Shown piece by piece: positions 1 to 8,139 of a DNA stretch of 50,032 bases; position 1 is the first letter of the stretch, and each line of letters opens with the position of its first letter. Under the pieces are notes generated by a model, which searched no databases, was not told where the DNA came from, and worked only from the letters and a program-made list of their open reading frames with translations. A program made the position numbers and the translations under genes. The stretch is from Klebsiella pneumoniae. Lineage in GTDB: Bacteria; Desulfobacterota; Binatia; UBA12015. The stretch lies in contig CAMBZJ010000023.1 of assembly GCA_945872365.1 (NCBI GenBank), forward strand, positions 1 through 50,032, in the 5' to 3' direction.

Positions 1-293
1 TCGCCGGAGTCGATCGCCACCCCCTGCTGGTCTGGTCTTCAAGGACGGTGCCGCCTCCCCGGCCCGGCTCGCGCCCGGTGACCGTCGTATCGCCGGGGCG
101 CACGCGCGGCGCCGTCGACCCCTCGCCGCGCGATATGCTCGACCGCGGGCGACGCCTAGCACGATCGGCTTCGCGCGGGAACGCCTTCGGCATGCGGCCA
201 AGGCAAGTCGCGCGGGGCCGCCGGTCGCCCCTGCCGAGCCGCCGCCTCCCCGGCCGGCTTGAGGGGGCGGGCAGGGGCGGGTAGCGTCGACCC
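1..293. other. left-edge stretch without a supported gene
   Basis: All six frames were considered. The open frames here are rich in Arg, Pro and Gly, show no recognisable family, and look like by-products of high GC. It could hold the end of a gene that lies mostly outside the window, but nothing in the visible part supports that. Confidence 0.4.
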
Positions 294-791
294 GTGGCGA
301 GCCGGCGCGCATTCCTGCAGATCGCGACGGCGGCGTTGAGCGCGCTGCTCCTGCCGCAGCGCGCGAACGCGGCCGAACTTCCGCCGGACGTCGCATCTCG
401 GCTCCGCGAGTCGTCGCTCATTTACGTCGCGACGCGGCGCAAGAGCGGCACGCGCAGCACGATCGCGCCGATCTGGTTCTACTACGAGGGCGGCGACGAA
501 CTCTTCTTCACCACGTCCCCGAAGAGCTGGAAGGCGCGCCGCCTGCGCCGCGGCAGCCCGCTCTACGTCTGGGTCGGGGACGAGCAGGGACCGTTTCTCC
601 TCGGCGAGGCCCGGCCGGAGACCGACCCCGCCGTCACCGCTCGCATGGGGGAGGCCTACGCGAAGAAGTACTGGATCGCGTGGCTCGGCTTCTTTCGGCC
701 CCGGCCTGAGCGGGTCGCCGACGGGCGCACCGTCGCCTACTCGGTCCGGCTCACACCGGGCGCGGCGCCGCCACCGCCTCCGGTCCCCTGA
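294..791 (+). CDS. Tat-exported PPOX-like (pyridoxamine-phosphate-oxidase-related) protein
   Basis: The 165-residue protein starts at GTG 294. It opens with a near-ideal twin-arginine signal: SRRAFLQ at about residues 3-9, a hydrophobic Ala/Leu stretch, and an ANA-A cleavage site near residue 26. The mature part matches the split-barrel PPOX/F420-type flavin family: a strand ending in YVATRRKSGTRS, then APIWFYYEGGDELFFTT and SPKSWKARRLRRGSPLYVWV. This is the usual layout of small proteins that bind FMN, F420 or heme. Family members are normally cytoplasmic, so the export signal is unusual. The substrate and cofactor cannot be read from sequence. The C-terminus is proline-rich. It stands alone on the plus strand, convergent with an enoyl-CoA hydratase gene. 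Confidence 0.75.
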   Translation: MASRRAFLQIATAALSALLLPQRANAAELPPDVASRLRESSLIYVATRRKSGTRSTIAPIWFYYEGGDELFFTTSPKSWKARRLRRGSPLYVWVGDEQGPFLLGEARPETDPAVTARMGEAYAKKYWIAWLGFFRPRPERVADGRTVAYSVRLTPGAAPPPPPVP

Positions 792-812
792 ATCCGCCGG
801 GTCGCCGAAGCC

Positions 813-1634
813 TCAGCGGCCGGTGAAGCGCGGCGCGCGCTTGGCCGCGAACGCCGCCTGGCCTTCTGCGAAGTCGGCGCTCGCGAGAGCCTCGTTGCGC
901 GCCTCGGTGAATCGCTCGATCTCGGCTGCGTCGAAGGCGCCGCGCCGCGCGACGAGCGAGAGCATCTCCTTGGTCGTGCGCAGCGTGCGCGGTGCCAGCG
1001 CCGCGATCTCCCCGGCGAGTCCCAGGACCGCGGCTTCGAGCTCCTCGGCTGGGTGGAGTCCGTTCAGGAGGCCCAGGTCGTGCGCTCGTTCCGCGGAGAC
1101 GGTGCGAGCCGTGAAGAGCAGCTCGGCGACCAGTGTTCGGCTCGTGCGCGAGGCGAGGCGCGCCACGCCCTCGGCGTCGTAGACGACCGAGAGCTTCGCC
1201 GCCGGTACGGCGAAGCGCGCCCGCGTCTCGGCGAAGCGGAGATCGCAGGCGGAGAGCAGTTCGACCGCCGCTCCCCAGGCCCCTCCGAACACCATGCCCA
1301 GCACCGGGTAGGGAAAGTTCTCGATCGCACGCATCGCGCGGCCGAGCGGGTGTCGCGAGGCCTCTTCGCCCTTGCCGCCACGGATCGCGCCGATGTCGTA
1401 GCCGGAGGAGAAGATCGCATGCCCGCTGCCGCGCAGGACGACCGCGCGAACACCTGCGCGTGCGGCGCGTTCGAGCGCCGCCTCGAGCGCGAAGAGCAGG
1501 TCGGGGTGGAGGGCGTTGCGCTTGGTCGGGTTCGAGATCGAGAGCACGGTGACGCCGTCGCGCTCGTCCTCGAGCAGGCGCGGCGCGTCGGTCGGATCCG
1601 GCCCGTCCGGCCCGGTGGGGCGCGTCCCGCTCAT
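813..1634 (-). CDS. enoyl-CoA hydratase/isomerase family protein
   Basis: This 273-residue crotonase-superfamily enzyme likely hydrates or isomerises an unsaturated acyl-CoA in the cytoplasm. The N-terminal strand (VTVLSISNPTKRNALHP) is typical. The first oxyanion-hole segment is SGHAIFSSGYDIGAI and the second is FGGAWGAAVELLSACDLRFA. The usual catalytic acidic position lies in the stretch AKLSVVYDAEG and is not clearly conserved, so the exact reaction is open. The start is ATG 1634, which overlaps the stop of the upstream dehydratase gene as ATGA and implies translational coupling. A longer reading upstream is possible but would run through that neighbour. It is the last gene of a four-gene minus-strand acyl-CoA cluster. 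Confidence 0.85.
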   Translation of the reverse strand: MSGTRPTGPDGPDPTDAPRLLEDERDGVTVLSISNPTKRNALHPDLLFALEAALERAARAGVRAVVLRGSGHAIFSSGYDIGAIRGGKGEEASRHPLGRAMRAIENFPYPVLGMVFGGAWGAAVELLSACDLRFAETRARFAVPAAKLSVVYDAEGVARLASRTSRTLVAELLFTARTVSAERAHDLGLLNGLHPAEELEAAVLGLAGEIAALAPRTLRTTKEMLSLVARRGAFDAAEIERFTEARNEALASADFAEGQAAFAAKRAPRFTGR

Positions 1635-2041
1635 GACCAGCCGAGCGTCGCGGTGCCGATCACCAGGCGATCGCCCTCGGCGCTCTCCATCCACAGGTCG
1701 CACTCGACGCTGCGGCGCTCCTCGTCGCGTTCGGTCACCGCGGCGTGGACGGTCGCGGTCGTGCCGGCCAGCGCGATGCCGCGGAAGGTCGTGCCGAGGC
1801 GGAGCAGCCGGGCACCGTGGGCCCAGGCGAGCAGCTCCCGGGCGAGCAGCGCGAGCGACATGTTGCCGGGCGTGATCTGCCCAGGGAGCCCCTCGCGCCG
1901 AGCCCCCTCGTCGTCGGAGAAACGCGGGAAGGGCATGCCGAGGAAGCCGGCGTGGCCGGCGACGAAGGCGCGCTCGAGCGGGATCTCCGCGGGCGGCATC
2001 TCGTCCCCGACGTCGAGGGCGTCGAAGCCGGTGGCGCTCAA
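1631..2041 (-). CDS. MaoC/hotdog-fold dehydratase, C-terminal-half type subunit
   Basis: This is a 136-residue hotdog-fold protein. It contains GQITPGNMSLALLARELLAWAHGARLLRLGTTFRGIAL, a layout seen in the smaller partner of two-subunit MaoC-like hydratases, including a central helix and the beta-sheet edge. The best start is TTG 2041, because it overlaps the stop codon of the preceding gene (TTGA) and gives a protein beginning SATGFDALDVG. No better start exists near it. It probably forms a heterodimeric enoyl-CoA hydratase with the product of the upstream gene. The catalytic Asp/His pair of classical MaoC proteins is not obvious, so its partner may carry or complete the active site. Confidence 0.7.
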   Translation of the reverse strand: MSATGFDALDVGDEMPPAEIPLERAFVAGHAGFLGMPFPRFSDDEGARREGLPGQITPGNMSLALLARELLAWAHGARLLRLGTTFRGIALAGTTATVHAAVTERDEERRSVECDLWMESAEGDRLVIGTATLGWS

Positions 2042-2517
2042 CGGCCGCTCCCTTCGCCGGGGCCTTGCCCGCGCTGCATCATCCGGGAGTCGACGTTCGC
2101 GACGAGTTTCCCGCGCTGGTTGCGCAACTCCTGCCGGTAGACGACGAACCACATCGAGCCGCTGCGGCCCGTCTTCTCGTAGAGGTCGACGATCGAGGAT
2201 CGCGCGACGATCGCGTCTCCCGGTCGGATCGGAGCATGGAAGTCGATGTCCTTGCCGGCGTCGAAGCCGCCCGCCGTCATCGCGCGCGCGACGATGTCGG
2301 GCATGTGCTTGCCGCCGCGCAGCTTCACGACGTAGGTCGGAAACGCAACGAGGCCGCCCCACGGGCCGCTGCGCGCCGCCTCCTCGTCGAGGTAGATCGG
2401 GTTGGTGACGCCAAGGCTGCGGGCGTAGCCGACGAGCTCCTCGGCGGCGACCGGCGGGTACTCGTGGTGGTCGTACTCCTGGCCGAGGACCGAGCGCGGG
2501 ATGTCTGCGAACGACAT
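2038..2517 (-). CDS. MaoC-like dehydratase, N-terminal (FAS1-like) domain protein
   Basis: The 159-residue protein has the MaoC_dehydrat_N (FAS1-like) signature. YARSLGVTNPIYLDEEAARSGPWGGLVAFPTYVV sits at about residues 31-63, followed by the DIDFHAPIRPGDAIVARSSIVDLYEKTGRSG strand region typical of this hotdog half-domain. Many actinobacterial and proteobacterial examples work as heterodimers encoded by two adjacent genes. Here the downstream neighbour overlaps its stop codon, so the two are most likely made together. Predicted role: hydration of an enoyl-CoA intermediate. The start is ATG 2517. It lies 112 bases downstream of the CoA-ligase gene on the same strand. Confidence 0.8.
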   Translation of the reverse strand: MSFADIPRSVLGQEYDHHEYPPVAAEELVGYARSLGVTNPIYLDEEAARSGPWGGLVAFPTYVVKLRGGKHMPDIVARAMTAGGFDAGKDIDFHAPIRPGDAIVARSSIVDLYEKTGRSGSMWFVVYRQELRNQRGKLVANVDSRMMQRGQGPGEGSGR

Positions 2518-2629
2518 GGGCCCCGGCTTTAACGACCCGCCCCGGGTCGTGCACGGGCCTCTTGAAGGCGCTCGGACGGCGCAGGCGTCGCGAGAGCCAC
2601 CCTGCCGTCGAGCCGTCCGTCCATCGCCT

Positions 2630-4270
2630 TCACCTCCGCCCCGTAGTCTCGAGGCTCTCGCGCAGCAGCCGCTTGTTCACCTTGCCGCTCGGGGTGCGCG
2701 GAAACGCTGCGACGATCTCGAGACGCTCGGGCAGCTTCTGCGCCGCGAGCCGCGCGCCGCGCAGGAATGCGACGACCTGCCCGAGGGTCGGCGCGGGCAC
2801 GCCCGCGCGCATCTGCAGGCAGGCGCAGGCGCGTTCGCCGGTCGCCGGATCGGAGACCGGTACGACCGCGGCCTCGACGAGCCCGGGCCAGGCCGCGAGC
2901 AGGTCCTCGATCTCCCGCGCGCTGATCTTCTCGCCCTTGCGCACGACGATGTCCTTGATCCGGCCGGTGACGCGCAGGTAGCCGGCATCGTCGAGTACGC
3001 CGAGATCGCCGGTGCACAGGAAGTCCTCGGCGTCGAAGGTGCCGGTGTCGAGCGCAGGATCTGCATACCCGACGAAGCAGTCCGGGCCGCGCGCACGGAT
3101 CTCGCCCTCGGCCCCCGCGGGCAGCGAATGGCCGCTCTCGTCGCAGACGCGGAGTTCGACGCCCTCGAGGGCGCGTCCCTCGGTGTCGCGGCCGCGTGCG
3201 AGCGCGTCCTTGGCGGTGGTCGTCGCGATCGTCGGGAACTCCGACGACCCGTAGGCGCGCTTGGCGACCATCGCGGGAAGGCGCGTCGCGGCCGCGCGCA
3301 GCAATTCGGGCGGAACGCTCGCCCCGCCGCAGGAGAACAGTCGCAGGCTCGACAGGTCACGCGCGGGCAGGTCGGGATGCGCCAGCATCTCCTGCAGGAA
3401 TGTCGGCGCACCGACCATGTACGTCACCCGGTGGCGTTCGATCGCGGAGAGCCCGGCGCCCGGCTCCCAGCGGTCCATGAGGACGGCGCTCGTGCCGAGC
3501 AGCGCCGGCCCGAGGATGCCGTGGACGATTCCCGAGACGTGGGTGAGCGGCGACGGCATCAGGACGCGGTCCATGGTGCCGAGTCCGTGCGCCACGACGA
3601 GGCTCGCGAGCTCTGCGACGAGCGTTTCGTGCAGGTGGAGCGCCCCCTTGGGCGCCGCTGTCGATCCGGAGGTGTAGACGATCGCGGCGAGGCTCTCGGG
3701 CTCGACCCGGGGTGGAGACGTGATCCCGGGGGTGGCGAACAGGTCGCGCGCATCGAGCACGCCGTCGTCGAGGGGGCCGTCGCCGCGCACCGCGACGATC
3801 CGCGGCGCAGCGACGCCCGCCGCCTCGGCCGCCGCCCGCACCAGCGCGACGTGGTCGACGCCGCGCAGCGACGCGGGGACGAACACGATCCGCGGCCGGG
3901 CCTCGCGCAGGATGAAGCCCACCTCGCGCTCGCGCAGGATCGGGACGATCGGGACCGCGTGTCCGCCGACGAGCGTGGTGGCGAGGAAGACCGCGGCCGC
4001 CTCCCACCAGTTCGGGAGCTGGTAGGCGACGCCGTCGCCCGGCCCGATCCCCAGCGACGCCAGCGCGCCGGCGAGGCGCAGCGTGTGGTCGCCGAGCCGT
4101 TCGAAGTCGATCGCACGGTCGGCGTCGAAGAGCGCCGTCGCGTCGCCGAGCGCGGCGCTTGTTTCGAGCCAGGCCTCCCCGATCGTCCGCCCGCGCCAGA
4201 GGCCGGCGGCGCGCAGTCGGGCGGAGCGGGCCGCCACCCGCTCGGGATCCGGTGCCACGCGCCGCGTCAT
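2630..4270 (-). CDS. AMP-dependent acyl-CoA synthetase/ligase
   Basis: This 546-residue ANL-superfamily ligase activates a carboxylic acid with ATP to an acyl-adenylate and then to the CoA thioester. The motifs appear in order: the P-loop-like YTSGSTAAPKG, the HVSG stretch of the A4 region, YGSSEFP (A5), the TGDLG aspartate motif, GRIKDIVVRKGEKIS, and the C-terminal TPSGKVNKR with the catalytic lysine. ATG 4270 (MTRRVAPD) is chosen because the region upstream lacks family similarity; an in-frame start at 4306 is possible. The downstream dehydratase pair and enoyl-CoA hydratase suggest a short degradative or processing route for one acid. The acid is not identifiable. Confidence 0.88.
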   Translation of the reverse strand: MTRRVAPDPERVAARSARLRAAGLWRGRTIGEAWLETSAALGDATALFDADRAIDFERLGDHTLRLAGALASLGIGPGDGVAYQLPNWWEAAAVFLATTLVGGHAVPIVPILREREVGFILREARPRIVFVPASLRGVDHVALVRAAAEAAGVAAPRIVAVRGDGPLDDGVLDARDLFATPGITSPPRVEPESLAAIVYTSGSTAAPKGALHLHETLVAELASLVVAHGLGTMDRVLMPSPLTHVSGIVHGILGPALLGTSAVLMDRWEPGAGLSAIERHRVTYMVGAPTFLQEMLAHPDLPARDLSSLRLFSCGGASVPPELLRAAATRLPAMVAKRAYGSSEFPTIATTTAKDALARGRDTEGRALEGVELRVCDESGHSLPAGAEGEIRARGPDCFVGYADPALDTGTFDAEDFLCTGDLGVLDDAGYLRVTGRIKDIVVRKGEKISAREIEDLLAAWPGLVEAAVVPVSDPATGERACACLQMRAGVPAPTLGQVVAFLRGARLAAQKLPERLEIVAAFPRTPSGKVNKRLLRESLETTGRR

Positions 4271-4426
4271 CACGGATCTTCGGTGGCGCGCCGGGGCAGG
4301 CGGCATGCAGTAGCTTCGCGTCGCGGCGTCATCGGCGTTCCCAGAGGAGTGGACTTCGCGTCGAGGCGAGGCTCATTAGGTCGCTCCGGGAAGCAAGATC
4401 AAGCCGCCCTTCGCCCACCATCGAGG

Positions 4427-4456
4427 TTGACACCCTTTTCCGGGCGACCCTATAAC
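4427..4456 (+). promoter_or_regulatory. sigma-70-type promoter of the YCF48-RND operon
   Basis: TTGACA at 4427-4432 is separated by 18 bases from TATAAC at 4451-4456, a close match to the housekeeping consensus. Transcription would begin near 4463, leaving a leader of about 45 bases before the ATG at 4507. The region is also upstream of the divergent CoA-ligase gene (start 4270). Confidence 0.75.
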
Positions 4457-4506
4457 CGGCGCCTCACGCAGCGAAACCTCCCCCATCCCGGATCGAGCGA
4501 CTCTCC

Positions 4507-5622
4507 ATGCAGCTTCACCAAGTTCCACCCTCTCGACGGGCTTCCTCGGCGCGCCCGACCGGGCGGTTCCGGGCCGCCGCCTCGGCCGGGGCCCTCGTCC
4601 TGTCGCTTCTCCTCGGCCCTGCCTTGTCCCGCGCGCTCGACGCCGGCTCGCCGTCGGCGGAAGCGAACGCCCACGTCGTCGAGAACCTCTACGGCGCCAA
4701 GTTGCTCGATGCCGACCACGGCTACGCCGTGGGAGCCTTCGGCGCCGTCTTCCGCACCTCGGACGGCGGCCGCACCTGGCAGGCGCAGGAGGCGCCCACC
4801 CGGGAATACCTCTTCTCGGTCGACTTCGATTCCCCGCAGTCGGGGATCGCCGTCGGCAAGGCGGGGGCCGTCGTCACCACGACGGACGGTGGCGTCACCT
4901 GGACGAAGCGCGACGCCGGCACCGACCGCAACCTCTTCTCGGTCGCCTTCGCGGAGCCCCGCCATGCGTGGGCGATCGGCGACTGGGGCACCGTCCTCGA
5001 ATCGACCGATGGCGGCGCGACCTGGACCAACCGCTCGCTGAAGGACGACGTCGTGCTGACGTCGCAGAGCTGGCCCGACGGGAAGCACGGCTTTCTCGCC
5101 GGTGAGTTCGGCATGGTGCAGAAGACCGAGGACGGCGGTGCGACCTGGAAAAAGCACGCAACCGGCACCGACAAGACCCTCTTCGGCGTCGCCTTCACCT
5201 CGGCGCAGGACGGCTGGGTGGTCGGCATCGACGGACTCGTGCTGCGCAGCCGCGACGGCGGCGAGAACTGGACCCTCCAGCGCGGCCGCATGGGCATCGA
5301 GTCGCTCGAAGCTCTGGGCTTCATGGAGGCGCTGCGCAACCCGAGCCTCTACGACGTCCGCTTCTCCTCGGGCCGCGGCTACATCGTCGGCGACATCGGC
5401 ACCATCCTTCTAAGCGAGGACGGTGGCGACACCTGGAAGGAGACCAGGCTCGCTTCGGGCCAGAACATGAACTGGCTGCGCGGCCTCGCGGTCGCGCCGG
5501 GTGGACGGGCGCTGGTCGTGGGCTCGAACGGGTTCATCGCGGTCGGGCAGGACGGCGACTTCCGGGCTGGCGCCGCGACGGACGTCGCGAAGGCCCGCGG
5601 CGGGGAGAGTGCGCATCCATGA
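4507..5622 (+). CDS. YCF48/Hcf136-like beta-propeller protein
   Basis: The 371-residue exported protein has a signal peptide (positive N-terminus, hydrophobic core ending SRALDA near residue 46). It is followed by six Asp-box/BNR motifs of the type S/T/E-D-G-G-x-x-W, the first at residues 85-91, then roughly every 42 residues: TDGGVTW, TDGGATW, EDGGATW, RDGGENW, EDGGDTW. This is the YCF48 propeller known from the photosystem II assembly factor. In non-photosynthetic bacteria it is often encoded next to RND exporters. Here its stop overlaps the start of an RND gene, so it is probably a periplasmic partner of that exporter. There is no sign of photosynthesis genes in the window. Confidence 0.85.
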   Translation: MQLHQVPPSRRASSARPTGRFRAAASAGALVLSLLLGPALSRALDAGSPSAEANAHVVENLYGAKLLDADHGYAVGAFGAVFRTSDGGRTWQAQEAPTREYLFSVDFDSPQSGIAVGKAGAVVTTTDGGVTWTKRDAGTDRNLFSVAFAEPRHAWAIGDWGTVLESTDGGATWTNRSLKDDVVLTSQSWPDGKHGFLAGEFGMVQKTEDGGATWKKHATGTDKTLFGVAFTSAQDGWVVGIDGLVLRSRDGGENWTLQRGRMGIESLEALGFMEALRNPSLYDVRFSSGRGYIVGDIGTILLSEDGGDTWKETRLASGQNMNWLRGLAVAPGGRALVVGSNGFIAVGQDGDFRAGAATDVAKARGGESAHP

Positions 5623-8084
5623 TTCCGAGGAGATGGATCGAGGCTTATCTCTTCTTCCTGCTGCGCCACAAGCACGCGGTCTCGGCGATCATCACGCTTC
5701 TCACCGGTTTCTTCGTTTACTACATGTATGCGCACATGTCGGTGACGACGAACTTCTTCGACCTCTACCCCCCGAATCATCCCTACATCCAGCTCTACAC
5801 CAAGTACCGCTCGATGTTCGGAACGGCGAACGTCCTGCAGATGGTGGTCGAGAAGCCCAACGGCACCATCTTCGACGACCCCTCCACGCTGCAGAAGGTG
5901 GACAGGATCACCGTCAAGCTGCTGCACGACGTCCCCGGCGTGAACGGCGAGCAGGTGCTCTCGCTCACCCACCCCAAGCTCAAGACGACGCTCACGGCCG
6001 GCACCGGGATCAAGGTGGTGCCGCTCACGTACCCGCGATTGCCGGAGAACGCCGAAGACCTCGAATTCATGAAGATGAAGGTCTCGACGACCGAGGGCGT
6101 GCGCGGGCTCTTCGTCTCCCCGGACGACAAGGCGACGATGATCGTCGCCGGCTTTTGGGAGGAGTACTTCGACCTCGAAGGCATGCTGAAGCAGCTCGAG
6201 GAGATCGTCTCGAAGGAGCAGGTGGTCGACGCCAACGGGGGCTGCGAGGGGCTCGCGAATCCCAAGGACTGCACGAAAATCTATGTGACCGGCTTCCCCG
6301 TCCTCTACGGCTACTTCCTGTCGATGAAGAAGCCGATGCTGTGGGTGCTCTTCGCCAGCATCGGCACGATGATCGCGATTCTCTGGTTCGAGTTCCGCAG
6401 CTGGCAGGGTGTGGTCATCCCGATCATCTCAGGCGCGCTGAGCGCGATCTGGGGTCTCGGCTTCGGCGGGCTCTGGGGCTACCACCTCGACCCCCTCGTG
6501 CTGGTGGTGCCGCTGCTGCTCTCTGCGCGCGCGCACTCGCACTCCGTCCAGTCGATGGAGCGCTTCCACGAGGAATACGAGAGGCTCGGCGACAAGCGCG
6601 CGGCGATCGTCAAGTCGTACACCGAGATCTATGCGCCTGCGATGGTGTCGATCGCCGCCGACTCGCTCGCGATCCTGACGCTCATCGTCGCGCGGATCCC
6701 GCTGATCCAAAACCTGGCAGTTCTCTGCACCTTCTGGATCCTGAGCATCTTCGTCTCGGTGGTGACGCTCCACCCGATCATCCTCGACTTCATCCCGCCG
6801 CCCAAGCATCTCGCGACACACCACGAAAAGGGTATCTTCGCCCGCGGCTACGACCGGTTCGAGCGCCTGCTCATCTGGCTGTCGACCGGGAACCGGCGCA
6901 TCGGCATGGCGATCTCGCTGGTCTTCATGCTGACTTTCGGCCTGTATTTCTCGCGGCTCGTGAAGCCCGGGGATGCGACCCCGGGCGCGGCGCTCCTTTA
7001 CGAAGACCATCCGCACAACGTCGCCTTCCGCAAGGTCAACGAGAACTTCATCGGTGCCTCGCAACTCGTCATTATCGCCGAGGGCAAGAAGCCGGAGGCC
7101 CTCAAGGACGCCAAGACGCTCAACCAGCTCGACGAGTTCGCCCGCTACATGAAGCAGACTGACGAGACGGGGGCGATCGGCGGGACGGTCTCGGCGACGA
7201 CGATGCTCAAGCGCATCTTCCGGACCTTCCACGAGGGCGACCCCAAGTGGGAGATCCTGCCGGCCTCCACCGAACACGTCGGCCAGCTCTTCTTCCTCCT
7301 CACCTCGAATACGGCCCGCGGCGAGATGGACCGGTTCTTCGACATGGGGATGACGAACGCGACGTTGACCATCTTCTACAAGGACTACAACCACGAGGTG
7401 ATCCGAAACTCGATCGCCAAGGCGAAGGAGTTCATCGCGACCCGCACCTCGCCGGACGACTCGGTCCGCTACCTCCTCGCCGGCGGCCTGCTCGGCATCC
7501 TCGCGGCCACGAACGAGGAGGTCGAGTGGTCCTACAGGGTCAACCTGATCCTCATCCTCATCACGATCTTCCTGCTCTCCTACCTGACCTACGTGTCGGT
7601 CATGGGAGCCTTCATCGTGATGCTGCCGTCGCTCATCGCCCAGCCGCTCTCGGAGGCGATGATGTACTTCCTCGACATCGACTTCAACATCAATTCGCTG
7701 CCGGTCGCCGCGGTCGGCATCGGCATCGGCATCGACTACGGCTACTACGTCCTGAGCCGCATCATCGAGGAGTATCCCAAGGACCGCGACTTCGACGCCT
7801 CGATCATGCGGGCCTTCAACACGACCGGCAAGACGGTTCTCTTTACCGGGCTCTCGCTCACGGCGAGCGTCATCTACTGGTGCTTCTTCCCGATGAAGTT
7901 CCAGGCGCAGATGGCCATCCTGCTCGTCTTCCTGCTCGCCTTCCACCTGATCGGCGCGCTCATGTTCATTCCGCCCCTAGTCTCCTTGCTGAAGCCCAAG
8001 TTCGCGATCCAGTACGCCGACGAGCGTGAGCGACGCATCCTCGAGCAGGGGATCCATGGTGACGAGGAGCCCTCGGGGGCATGA
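5619..8084 (+). CDS. RND/MMPL-family exporter
   Basis: This is an 821-residue inner-membrane transporter of the RND superfamily (COG1033/MMPL type). It has a first membrane segment near residue 20-40, a large periplasmic loop, a six-helix block at about 225-400, a second loop, and a second block from about residue 640 to 800. The second block carries GIGIGIDYGYYVLSRI, the conserved Asp-Tyr motif of helix 10. The first block has the family's ARAHSHSVQSMERFHEEYER segment instead. The likely cargo is a hydrophobic or lipid-like molecule, as for relatives that move lipids or hopanoids, but this is inferred from family only. It is coupled (ATGA) to the preceding propeller gene. Confidence 0.88.
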   Translation: MIPRRWIEAYLFFLLRHKHAVSAIITLLTGFFVYYMYAHMSVTTNFFDLYPPNHPYIQLYTKYRSMFGTANVLQMVVEKPNGTIFDDPSTLQKVDRITVKLLHDVPGVNGEQVLSLTHPKLKTTLTAGTGIKVVPLTYPRLPENAEDLEFMKMKVSTTEGVRGLFVSPDDKATMIVAGFWEEYFDLEGMLKQLEEIVSKEQVVDANGGCEGLANPKDCTKIYVTGFPVLYGYFLSMKKPMLWVLFASIGTMIAILWFEFRSWQGVVIPIISGALSAIWGLGFGGLWGYHLDPLVLVVPLLLSARAHSHSVQSMERFHEEYERLGDKRAAIVKSYTEIYAPAMVSIAADSLAILTLIVARIPLIQNLAVLCTFWILSIFVSVVTLHPIILDFIPPPKHLATHHEKGIFARGYDRFERLLIWLSTGNRRIGMAISLVFMLTFGLYFSRLVKPGDATPGAALLYEDHPHNVAFRKVNENFIGASQLVIIAEGKKPEALKDAKTLNQLDEFARYMKQTDETGAIGGTVSATTMLKRIFRTFHEGDPKWEILPASTEHVGQLFFLLTSNTARGEMDRFFDMGMTNATLTIFYKDYNHEVIRNSIAKAKEFIATRTSPDDSVRYLLAGGLLGILAATNEEVEWSYRVNLILILITIFLLSYLTYVSVMGAFIVMLPSLIAQPLSEAMMYFLDIDFNINSLPVAAVGIGIGIDYGYYVLSRIIEEYPKDRDFDASIMRAFNTTGKTVLFTGLSLTASVIYWCFFPMKFQAQMAILLVFLLAFHLIGALMFIPPLVSLLKPKFAIQYADERERRILEQGIHGDEEPSGA

Positions 8085-8139
8085 GCGGGGGTCGCGGCAC
8101 GCTCCGCGACCCGGCACGGCTGAGTGCCGAGCAGTGACC

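Noticed and set aside
48-284. Short plus-strand open frame at the left edge
   Set aside because: Arg/Pro/Gly-rich, no recognisable motif, no ribosome site.
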